From the NCBI GenBank assembly GCA_007922195.1, contig ML682038.1:4658141-4722140 (forward strand): DNA of 64,000 nucleotides, given 5' to 3'. A program made the position numbers and the translations under genes. Of this stretch, positions 55,093-64,000 are shown in pieces (the first letter of the stretch is position 1; every line of letters starts with the position of its first letter). Origin of the DNA: Podocnemis expansa. Lineage: Eukaryota > Chordata > Testudines > Podocnemididae. The notes beneath the pieces are model-generated. The model was given only the letters and a program-made list of their open reading frames with translations, ran no database searches and was not told the DNA's origin.

Positions 55093-55121
55093 TTTCGTGG
55101 GAGAAGATCCCACTTCCTCAG
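55093..55121 (-). ncRNA. Hammerhead-ribozyme-like motif of the PLE 3' end
   Basis: The minus strand reads CTGAGGA, one A, GTGGGA, a 5-base loop, TCCCAC, GAAA, then GCTCATGC. CTGANGA, stem II and GAAA are the hammerhead core. Such ribozymes are established in PLE terminal repeats. The A between CTGAGGA and stem II is not canonical, and stem III would be very short, so this is called ribozyme-like. Equivalent hairpins recur, inverted, in the palindromic elements. Confidence 0.6.
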
Positions 55122-55257
55122 ATGCTTCGAAGATGGGTGAACTTACAGAAAGGAATGAAACTAAATGCAAGGGGGTGTAAAACATAGGATCAGGTCATAA
55201 AGTAACAGCAAATCAGAGCAGTTTACAGGCTTAAAGAATGGGAAGCCTGAAGTCAAA

Positions 55258-56739
55258 TTACCCTTTGTAATGTGAAAAGAACCCATAATCTCGATTGAGT
55301 CCTGCTTTCACAGAATTTAGTTTGCATATTAATTCAAGTTCAGCTGTTTCTCTTTGGAGTCTTGATGTCCCAGGTACATCTCTAACGACAGTCGTTAACA
55401 AATCCATCATCGAGTGATTAGGAAGATGGAAGTGCTCAGCAACTGGTTTCTTTGTTCTTTGATTTCTGATATCAGCTCTGTGCTCATTCAATCTCTTACG
55501 GAGCGATCGTCCTGTTTGTCCAATATATAAGGTGTTGGGGCATTTCTTGCACATGATGGCATAAACCACATTAGTAGACGAGCAGGTAAATGAGCCTTTG
55601 ATGGAGTAGCAGGCTTGATTAAGACCTATGATGGTGTTTGTTGTGTAGATATGTGGGCAGACTTGGCAGCGTGGTTTTTTGTAAGGGTGTGTGCCTGCTT
55701 CAATGTTCTTGTTGTTAGATCTGTAGTTGCTGGTGAGTATCTGTTTAAGATTAGGGGGCTGCCTATAGGCAAGGAGTGGTCTGTCTCCTAATGCTTGAGA
55801 GAGAGAGGGATCATCTTTTAGAATAGGCTGTAGGTCCTTAATGATCTTTTGCAGAGGTCTGACTTGAGGATTGTATGTGGTGACTAGTGGTGTTCTGTTG
55901 TTTTCTTTCTTGGGTCTCTCCTGTAGTAGATGACTTCGGGGAACCCGTCGAGCTCTGTCAATTTGTTTTCTTACTTCCCCAGCTGGGTACTGTAGTTTCA
56001 AGAATGCTTGATAGAGATCCTCAAGATGTCTGTCTCTGTCTGAGGGATCAGAGCAGATGCGGTTATATCTTAGGGCTTGGCTGTAGACAATGGATCGTGT
56101 GGTGTGTTTAGGATGGAAGCTCGAAGGATGTAGGTAACTATACTGATCAGTAGGTTTTCGGTATAGGGTGGTGGTGATATGTCTATCCCTGATTTGTACT
56201 GTAGTGTCCAGAAAGTGGATCTCCTGTGTGGAGTGTTCCAGGCTCAATTTGATGGTGTCGTGGAAATTATTGAAATCTCTGTGAAAATCTTCAAGAGCAT
56301 CCCTGCCGTGTGTCCAGATGATGAAGATGTCATCGATGTAGCGCAGGTAAAGAAGAGGTGTCTTGGGATGACACTTGAGGAAACGTTGTTCTAAGTCGCC
56401 CATAAAGATGTTGGCATATTGTGGGGCCATGCGGGTGCCCATAGCAGTGCCACTGATTTGGAGATATAAATGATCCTCAAATCTGAAGTGGTTGTGGGTG
56501 AGTACAAAGTCGCAGAGTTCAGTCACGAGCTGTGCTTTGTCATCATCTGGGATGGTTCTTCTAATAGCTTGTAATCCATCCTTGTGTGGGATGTTGGTGT
56601 AAAGAGCTTCTACATCCATAGTGGCCAGAATGGTGTTTTCTGGAAGTTCTCCAATGGACTGTATTTTCCTCAGGAAGTCCGTGGTGTCTTGAAGATAGCT
56701 GGGGATGTTGATAACATAGGGTCTGAGGAGGGAGTCCAC
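55258..56739 (-). CDS. Penelope-like reverse transcriptase with GIY-YIG endonuclease (N-terminally truncated)
   Basis: 493 codons without interruption. The protein copies PLE RNA and nicks target DNA. Residues ~41-50 (MDVEALYTNI) hold the first catalytic aspartate motif; 96-106 (SGTAMGTRMAP) the primer-grip-side motif; 133-141 (RYIDDIFII) the YIDD catalytic pair. The thumb follows (ETAELEL lies near the end). 358-400 is a Cys/His linker, and 391-447 the GIY-YIG nuclease: VVYAIMC, LYIGQTGRSLRKRLNEHR, VAEHFHLPNH. It ends LNRDYGFFSHYKG. The frame's first codon here is GTG at a truncation, not a true start; the RT fingers upstream are missing. The lack of stops suggests a fairly young insertion. 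A stop-containing homologue of its C-terminus lies at 38834. Confidence 0.92.
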   Translation of the reverse strand: MDSLLRPYVINIPSYLQDTTDFLRKIQSIGELPENTILATMDVEALYTNIPHKDGLQAIRRTIPDDDKAQLVTELCDFVLTHNHFRFEDHLYLQISGTAMGTRMAPQYANIFMGDLEQRFLKCHPKTPLLYLRYIDDIFIIWTHGRDALEDFHRDFNNFHDTIKLSLEHSTQEIHFLDTTVQIRDRHITTTLYRKPTDQYSYLHPSSFHPKHTTRSIVYSQALRYNRICSDPSDRDRHLEDLYQAFLKLQYPAGEVRKQIDRARRVPRSHLLQERPKKENNRTPLVTTYNPQVRPLQKIIKDLQPILKDDPSLSQALGDRPLLAYRQPPNLKQILTSNYRSNNKNIEAGTHPYKKPRCQVCPHIYTTNTIIGLNQACYSIKGSFTCSSTNVVYAIMCKKCPNTLYIGQTGRSLRKRLNEHRADIRNQRTKKPVAEHFHLPNHSMMDLLTTVVRDVPGTSRLQRETAELELICKLNSVKAGLNRDYGFFSHYKG

Positions 56740-56751
56740 GTAGCCAGGTCA

Positions 56752-57024
56752 ACCTGCCTACCTGATTCTGCATGCCAAACATGGCATGTGTGCTCGTTCA
56801 GAGCTGGAGCCCTGCAGCATCTTTTCCCTATTGGCCACACCTCCTGAGGCCTGGGGCTGCTGGGGGTGGAGTCAGCAGGGAAGAAGAGCCGCCACACATG
56901 GCTCTTGAGGTCCAGGCCTTGATGAGGGGGAGGGCCAGCAGGGAAAAAGAGCTGCTGTGCATGGCTCTTGTGGCCCTGAATGGATGGGGCTGACACGGGG
57001 GCTGGCAAAGGTTGCTGACCCCTG
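56752..57024. mobile_element. hAT-like GC-rich element
   Basis: The right end, read inward, is CAGGGGTCAGCAACCTTTGCC, a typical hAT terminus, followed by GC-rich units with GGCCAGCAGGGAAAAAGAGC. It resembles 52027-52290 in reverse orientation. The left end abuts the PLE truncation point and is not clear (possibly CAGGTCAACCTGCC at 56745). Confidence 0.6.
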
Positions 57025-57032
57025 AACTAGGC

Positions 57033-60000
57033 TGAAAATTTGATCTGACAGTCTGCTCTTAACTGGCATCATTATGCAGACATCCATCTATTTCTTGAGC
57101 AGCAGACCCATTCTGGAGCCTTCAGTAGTCAAAGTGGCCACACAAAGAGGTGATGGAAGAACACTTCTTTCTTGTGACCTGGCAGTGTCAGTAATGTTGA
57201 TGCTACCATGACCCTAAGGCTGAAGCAGCCTCCCTAGCACTGGCTTACATGCTTTACAGATGGGCAGTGTCTCAGTGGCCTGTGGATCTGCATAGTGGTT
57301 ATACTGTGTCCCATAGGCTGGGTAATAGCATGAGAAGATGCCACGTTTCTAAAACTAAACTGGCTCTTTATTTTCTGTTGCCTCCACTGAGCTCTTTCCT
57401 CCTGCAAATTTAATCTCTCTCTGTGCTCCTCCCTCCAAATCCTGGGTGAGTTGCTAGGACAGCCTGTCCCTGAGCCAGGCTCCCTCCAGGGATCTCCTCC
57501 CCTGAGGTGAGCTCTCAGTGTGCTGGTGTGGTGCTGCTGAAATCTACTGTGCATGATTGTGGAATAGGTGCTGTAATGATATTTCTGACTTCAAGTTGCC
57601 ATTTGTGAACCCTTCATCATGTCATGTGTCATCCTGATCAAGTCTGAGGAATTCTGCTGGATACACAAAAGGGCATGTATGCAACATCCCATGAACTGAT
57701 TTCCTTAGCCCCAGTCACCTGCCCATTGAAGTCAATAGGAATATTGACATTCTGACCACTCATGAGGCAAGAAACCCCATGGCCTGGTTCTGAAAACTCA
57801 GCACTATGTGTCTGGATTCCCAGCTGGGACTTGAGATCAGGAATCTCAAGAAAAGAAGGTCAATAAACTAAAGTGGATGCATTAGAGTTAAGTGGCATGC
57901 CGGCTGCTGTCCCAAAGCCTCATGTAAATATTACACCTCGCTTTACAAGACTCTCACTGTTTGGTTTCTGAACCTATTAATATATAATGAAGATTATGCT
58001 GTAATTAATATAGTTTGTTTTGATTTTCCTATAAATCTACTTTAGTAATAAGAATGGGCAGTAATTATTCCAAAAAGCCCTTTCAACAAATGGCAGTTTC
58101 ACTGATTAAAAATCAAGTTAGTGCTTTATTTAAGTGATTACCAGTTTGCTTTAAGCTGAAACGAATAATTATCAGGTTACTGAACTACAGGATACCTGCA
58201 AAGAAATGCCTTTCTTTTTGGTTTGACTTGAGTACGTGTATCAGAGCCTGCATCAGGGAGTTTGAGATATGTGGCAAGTCTCTTGATTTTACCATCATCT
58301 TTTAAACTCAGTTTGTGGAAGTTAAACTTGATTTGTGGCGGGCATCTTTGTGGTGGAAAATGAATGCTGAGAGGTGGGTTTTTTGCCCCCTCAAAAGTAG
58401 ACTGTTTCAATTATTTTTGCTCCTTCTCAACACTCCCCACCTTTTTAGTTTATGATACTATGTACCTCTCTAATTTGGGTTCTTGGATCACTTGAAATTT
58501 TTTTGGAAGAATGTTAGCAGCCAGCCAATAAAGGATCAAAGTAAATTATGACTGAAGAAGAGCATGCTACAGGCAATGGGCAAGTTCTGCTCTGTTATAC
58601 CTATGCAACCCCACGGAGAGCAGATTTAGATCCTTTTCAAAATATCCTAATCTTAGTCTTCACAAACCTCTCTCTATTTATAAATTGCTGTATAACAAAA
58701 CTGCACCTGCTTCTGACACATCCTGCATATGTGTGTTAAAAATCAGAGGGCTAGCTGTATTTATAGAGACTCATGGATTGGTATCTATAGCTGCTTTTTT
58801 TTTGGGAACTGCTTAATTAAGACTATCTCAGGTCCTTTGCATGAGGGGGAAATGGCATGAACACTTTAATGTGCTATCACATTCTTGGCCTAAAGTGTCC
58901 CTCTCTCACAAGCGTTGTGAAATCTGGATCAGTAGGAGAATCTCACGAAGAACTGGAACAAAAAGGATTCCTACCTTGCCTACATTCATGTGTCAGTTTG
59001 TCACAAAAGATGTTATGTCCTTGAAGTGAGTTTTGTGCAGTGTTATGGTGGGGATGGGAAAAAAGGGGGCTGTTGGAATATTGTCTACTTTTTTATGCTA
59101 CAAGGTGCAACCATTTGTCACATCCATGTGTCCACATCTATTGGCTCTTCCTTTTAACACTCCATATGCAGGCTCAATGTTTTGCACCCCACTATAGGAC
59201 ATGAGATCAGGGACAAACTCATCACATACATGAAATAAGCTCTTGGCCCATGAACTGATTTGGGAACGTAGCAAAACTTCTATTGGGAGAATTCTTTGTT
59301 CATTTTGAGTTGCATTGGTTTGTTGTTCAGAGTTTGGAGAAGTCTAATGAAGTCTCAGGCTGTGGTAGTGAATCTATGACACATCAGCTTGCTCATTCAG
59401 TAAGCTTTAGTGGGAAGGCAGCATTTCTTGGCACAGAAGTTTTAAAGTGGAGAAAACATTGTAAATAACAAAATGAAATGTGACTTGCTGGTCCAGATAA
59501 ACCCAGCTATTTACGCAGAAATAAATTTCTTCAGTTCAAAAAGGTAGGACTTGTGCTTTTGTAGTGAAGGGATCTTGTTCAACGCCTGTTGACACCTATA
59601 GTGTATCTATATTTGTGACCAAGGTTTTGCCTTACAAATTCTTCCCATTCTTCAGCTCTGGGGCAGCACAGCAATAATTGTTTTAAAGGTTTGAAGTGGA
59701 ATTATATAGAACTTGCTTATTTATCTTTTATCTCATAGAATGATTGATAGTACATGAAGACTGCTTAGGATATAGAATTCTTGCTCATTTACAGTATGTC
59801 AGTCTCCTGTTAAGTCCCTAAACAACCCACTATCAAACATTAAATGATCTAGAAGTTTACAGCTGAGTAGGATGAAAATCCTGGGAACGTGAAGACCCTC
59901 AATAATTCCATGGCATCAGCAAATTCAATTTCTGCAATAACGAATTATGATATAATGAGGTCACATTAGAGGAATAAGCGGCCCAGATGCCTCAATGATT

Positions 60001-61069
60001 TAATCTTTCTCTTCCTGTAGGTCTGCACCTAATTTTAATGAGTATTTTGATAGATAACTTATTTGGTTCAAAGTCGGTCTTTGAAGACAGTTGTGAGAGT
60101 ATTACATTTTAAAGATGCTGTGATAGAAATTCATTTCATTAACTAGCTGATAAGAAAAAATGACTCTACAAACGTACTGGTATCAGACATACTATTATGA
60201 CCCATCTGCTCTTATTGAGTAAAGTGACAGTAATATATCTTTATTGGTCTGTTCCTTGAATGCTTTAGAGGCTCATTTTCCTTGTCTAATGAAAAGCTAA
60301 GTGACACTAATGAAACAGGTGCCGTATATGCCTTAACTTCAGGAGACAAACAGAGCGCCAAGTAAAAATGGTCCTAGAGAGCTACCGGAGGCAGGATCAT
60401 ATATGGAACACAAAGAGGAAAAACCCAACATTGCTTTTTGTAGTCATGTATATTGAATAAACTCTGTACAGTGAAAAGGACAATATGAATAACTAACACT
60501 AATATGTATCACTGATCCCTGGTTGTGGCAGAGGTGCTTGTTCTCATTTGGAAGCCAGAGCAAACCTCATTATAAGCTTTTTACATTTAAATAAAAATTA
60601 ATTCCTGGGTCTGGTCTCTAGCTGCTAACCTACTCCATGGAGACAAAGCAGATCACTACAGTATTTATCTTATCTAGAAAAGCATAAGACAAGGAAGCAC
60701 AAGGCCTTCTTGGCTTTTTTTGTGTTCAGTTCCATTCTAGTCTAATCTCTTTAATTCTGTTCTATTCAAACTACATTATCGCTGTGGTATTTGAACACAT
60801 TTCAATGTGAACTCCATACCAAATGAAAGATTTCCTTCATGTCTTCTTATGGTAAGGAGTCGTTACCTACATTTTTTCCTATACATAAATAATAATGAAG
60901 TTGCTTTGTGGGACAATGAGGTCCAAGTGAGTTTCACCTTTAGGCTTTGAAAGTGAGGGAATGAACTTTGCAGTTTGGGCAAGTTGCTGATAAAGCTCTG
61001 TCTCCTCTTTACATTAGTTTCATCCTTCATCATAGACAGTTCCACTGTTTCTCAGAGGTGGCTGAAGTC
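57033..61069. other. No gene recognised over 4 kb
   Basis: AT-rich DNA with short open frames only. The longest (106 codons antisense, 57234-57554; 77 codons antisense, 58177-58410) lack recognised motifs. No repeat boundaries were identified. Confidence 0.45.
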
Positions 61070-61084
61070 TCCAGGGATGAAGCA

Positions 61085-61291
61085 AAACAAGCAAGGAGTC
61101 CTACAGCAGTTAAAGACTAACAGATTTATTTATCACATGAGCTTTCATGGGAGAAAATCTCACGTCTGACAAAGTGGGATTTTCTCCCATGAAAGCTCCT
61201 GTGATACATAAATCTGTTAGTCTTTAAGTGCCATAGGATTTCTTGCTTCTTTTGCTGAACTAGACTAACACGGCTGCCCCTTTGGAACGTG
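61085..61291 (+). mobile_element. Palindromic PLE-end element, complete hairpin pair
   Basis: The left arm starts AAACAAGCAAGGAGTCC, goes through AAAGACTAACAGATTTATTT and ATGAGCTTTCATGGGAGAAAATC, then turns into its inverted copy GTGGGATTTTCTCCCATGAAAGC, TAAATCTGTTAGTCTTTAAG. It alone continues with TTTGCTGAACTAGACTAACACGG to CCCCTTTGGAA. The flanks TCCAGGGATGAAGCA (61070-61084) and TCAAGGGTGAAGCA (61292-61305) look like a 14-15-bp target duplication with one mismatch and one indel. It is the only palindromic copy oriented plus. Confidence 0.82.
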
Positions 61292-61779
61292 TCAAGGGTG
61301 AAGCAGTGTCTTGAAATTCTACGAACTGGAGCTTATGAAGATAAGTATTGAGAACTTATTCATAATATGATATCCAATCGAAAGCCAGCTGTGTGGACAG
61401 TGCACAGGGATAGTGGACTTTCAGTAGTTTGCAGTTTTTCAAGTCTGGTGTGTTCAAGTCAAGGTAGAATGTACTACAATAAGATGTACAAAGGTGAGGC
61501 CAGATTGTCATCAGAAAGGATGGGACATAATCTCGTAGACAGCAGAACTCATTTGCTTTGGCAGGTGTTACTTGGGAATCTGGTGTTAGGGAGGAATTTA
61601 GAAGGATTCCTAGGCTCAGTGTTACTGGACACTGACTGCAAAGATATCTCATGACATGTTTTCCTTCATCTTGGTTAGCCTCAGTCAGCTGCTCCTCACC
61701 CATGTGAGGTGTTCAGAAATTGCCACATATGTATGCATACATACAAATAAAATCTCCAAAAAACTATGTTAAAAGAACG

Positions 61780-62489
61780 TTAAGGTTGAAAAAATAAAGT
61801 GCTCAGAAGTTGGCAGATGCCAGCATTAAGGATGCTTGTGCAACCTGATATAACCCTGTTGGGGTCGGGCATGCTTGGCCCCTCTAAAGCTTTGCCTTGC
61901 TGAGGGAAGTGCTGACTGGGAGAGCTGCTGAGCAGAGAGAGCAACTGGGGTGTGTGTCTGGAGCTCCAAAGAGAAGCTCTACTACACCACGCATCAGGCT
62001 CTGGCAAATGAAATAGCCGAGAACCTGCCAGAAGCTTTGGAGGTTCATAGTAGCCAAGCAGAGATGCCTCAGGACAGGAGGAGCACCGTGCCAGGGAAGA
62101 GTCTTCTAAGAATAATAAACCAGAGGCTGGGTCTGGTATCAGTGCTGCCCAAAGCTGCGTGCAGCCATTAGTATTGGGGCTTGTAACTTGGCACTGGGAG
62201 TAAGGAAGGCGGCTGTAGCTAGTTAAGTGGGGAGGGTGTCATTGGTTTGGGTTTGCAGAGAGCGGCAGAAAAGGGCACTGGAGGGGTTTGCTGGGGAAAG
62301 TTTCCTGGCACTGAATATGACCAGGAGCACCCAAGACTCACCACCAGACTGGATTCCTTGTTCAGGATTCCTGGACTTTTAGTGCAGATGTATTGCTCAG
62401 GGCCTGCTCTTTCACACTGTCTCAAGTCAGGCACCCCAAAAATGAGAGAGATACAGTGGCCACGTGAACATTTTTGGTATCAGTGATTT
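61780..62489. other. Unclassified GC-richer stretch, possibly LTR-derived
   Basis: Locally GC-rich compared with its flanks, with an AATAATAAACC near 62110 and TTGGGGTCGGGCATGC near 61860. Several 71-79-codon frames occur on both strands without motifs. I cannot assign a family. Confidence 0.25.
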
Positions 62490-64000
62490 GCTCATTATCA
62501 GACAGGAACTCGATGGCCAAAATAGGGATGGATTCAGTCCTTCAGGACAACAGTCATGTGCCTAACTATAAAACCATTTTTTAACAGTTCACTGCCTTTA
62601 ACATCACAACTTAAACTACTGAAGCAAATGAGGCAGGGAGCCTACAAACAACAGTCTTCTTCACAACACAATCCTCATTCCTCCCCAAAGCTTGTCAAGT
62701 CTGTGCAGAGTGACGGATGGGGTCCTCTGGAAAACATTATGTGATCCTATAATTGAGACTGTGTTAATGTATAACAGGGGCTGAATTAAAGTTGCAAATA
62801 GAAAATTAGTTCTGGCATTTCCTAATCTGTGAATGCATCACACTGCAATCTTAATGGTTTTACAGAGGTTGGATTTTTTGTTTTGTTACATAATTTCTTA
62901 AGTTTGTAAAAAAGCTTAAAAACTGAAAAATAAAAAGTCCATCATTGGATCACCAGCAGGATTGGAATTTTTGGATCCATCACACAGTTCTCTACAATTT
63001 AAATTAGAAGTGTAGCTGATAAAAGTTGAAGCTGTTGTTTTCTATTACCAGACTTGTTAACAGAGAGGAATGAGATCTAACTTTACCAGTGACTTGCACA
63101 GCTACTGGTTAGCTGTTGAAGGGTTGTTGAGTCTCAGAAATAGTAGGTTGAATTCCAAATTCTGGAGAGGAAAACACTCTATTACATCCTTTTGCCCCTG
63201 GTACCCCATCCCCATTTCCTGCCCCTGTCCCCTTGGATCCTTTTCATTCCCCATCTTTGCTATAGCTCCTGGGCCCTGGGTCCTTTCTTCATCCACTACT
63301 CTTGAGCAAATGCACATTCCTGATATGAGGAAAATCCTCCTATCAAATCTGAAGTCCCTGCTACAAAACTTAGAGGTGCTAGAATTTCTGGGCTTTTTTA
63401 AAGTGGTCAAACAATATTTTTTCTCCGACCTCATTCAGAGAAATGGTGGAACTGGTTTAAATGAAATTCTTTCTTTCTTTCTTGGACAGAAAATATTCAG
63501 CCTGAAGCAGATGCCCAGCATTGCAAATATCAGCCCAAAATGTTTAATTTTGAAAACTAACAATCAACTGAAAACAGGATTTGTATTGTAAATGTTAAGA
63601 AATCTTAACTATACATGCCACTGCCTGCACTACTTATCATAAGAACAAAAAGGAAAATAGGGAGGGAGGAAATTATTTTCTTTTTGCCTAGCCTGCTGTC
63701 CGGTTTCATCATTCTGTTCAGAAAGCATGTGTAAGGCAGCGATTTGATTGAGCTCACTCCTGCCAGCTATTGATGAAGTAGGGAAAAGGACCTTGGGAAT
63801 AGACTGTATTTGCATAGACACACCTATATTGCTTAGGTTTAGTGATATCTGTTTTGCCAAAATGATGGGTTTTGGCTGTTTTGGGTTAAAAGTCACTTCT
63901 TGGAAATGGGTAATTAAACCCTATTACCCTAACTGTATGATTAAAGGATAGTGAGATTGTATTTCATATGCCCTAACCAAGGCGGCTCACCCTAAATGTT
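62490..64000. other. No gene recognised
   Basis: A 173-codon plus-strand frame (63070-63591) is the longest here. It has no recognisable domain and no codon or splice-site support, so I leave it unannotated. The rest is AT-rich. Confidence 0.45.

Larger units (their letters stand above)
54996..56745 (-). mobile_element. Penelope-like retroelement, 5'-truncated
   Basis: On the minus strand: a coding region truncated at its 5' end (56745), a stop at 55258, a ~130-bp untranslated tail, the hairpin motif at 55093-55121, GTTAGTCTTAAAGTGCCACAC, and the full terminal segment ending TATCCCTTTGGAAA near 54996. AGGTCA occurs at both borders (54990-54995 and 56746-56751) and may be a short target duplication, though the right one overlaps the start of an hAT-like repeat. 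Confidence 0.9.

Noticed and set aside
55887..56847. Plus-strand frames of 71-87 codons opposite the PLE gene
   Set aside because: They are shadows of the minus-strand PLE coding region.
7202..61291. CRISPR-like dispersed repeats
   Set aside because: The recurring GTTAGTCTTTAAGTGCCAC units are far apart, in both orientations, and part of PLE ends. There is no regular spacer array, and this is vertebrate DNA.
63070..63591. 173-codon plus-strand open frame
   Set aside because: The longest frame outside mobile elements, but no domain, no repeats of codon pattern and no splice context. It fits chance in a 64-kb window.

Overview
This is vertebrate nuclear DNA. The repeat content points to a reptile, most likely a turtle: CR1 LINEs, Penelope-like (PLE) fragments, many hAT and Harbinger-like MITEs, and MIR/L2/L3-type fossils. 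A MITE built from repeated TTTCGAAATA-type palindromes makes a softshell-type turtle a reasonable guess, but no species assignment is possible from sequence reading alone. I found no host protein-coding exon, tRNA or rRNA that I can defend. Every recognisable coding stretch belongs to a mobile element, and the window reads as intergenic or intronic DNA.

Layout: 0-8 kb is mostly unassigned AT-rich DNA. It holds a fragment of an unclassified LTR-like family (1.8-2.1 kb), an hAT MITE with 8-bp target duplication (2.76-3.07 kb), a Harbinger-like MITE with TTA duplications (6.12-6.69 kb) and a palindromic PLE-derived insertion (7.2-7.4 kb). At 8.5-9.8 kb an hAT-type element is split by an LTR-like insertion. 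At 9.9-13.2 kb lies a long CR1 on the minus strand with the last part of ORF1 and a nearly intact ORF2 broken by one frameshift. Next come a second palindromic PLE piece and a 968-bp hAT element that still carries the C-terminal dimerisation domain of its transposase (13.4-14.4 kb). At 16-23 kb there are three more palindromic PLE insertions and a 185-bp hAT MITE of the same family as the 968-bp one.

At 26-43 kb there are further hAT MITEs, a 5'-truncated CR1 (33.2-34.0 kb), several MIR/L2-type remnants and a truncated plus-strand PLE 3' end (38.8-39.1 kb). At 46-51 kb there is a dense nest: a MITE in or next to the tail of a CR1, a second hAT MITE inside that CR1, a MITE holding an hAT holding a PLE piece (49.0-49.6 kb), and a decayed L3-type reverse transcriptase (about 50-50.9 kb). 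At 53.8-57.0 kb there is a second LTR-like copy and the best PLE of the window. That PLE has 493 uninterrupted codons covering the RT palm/thumb and a GIY-YIG endonuclease, followed by a hammerhead-ribozyme-like hairpin and the conserved 3' end. From 57 kb to the end little is recognisable except another palindromic PLE insertion at 61.1-61.3 kb.

The most interesting signal is the set of short, palindromic PLE-end elements. Four have matching flanking duplications of 11-15 bp. In all four, one arm carries a terminal segment of about 34 bp that the inverted arm lacks. They look like a repeatedly mobilised non-autonomous form of the PLE whose protein is encoded at 55.3-56.7 kb.
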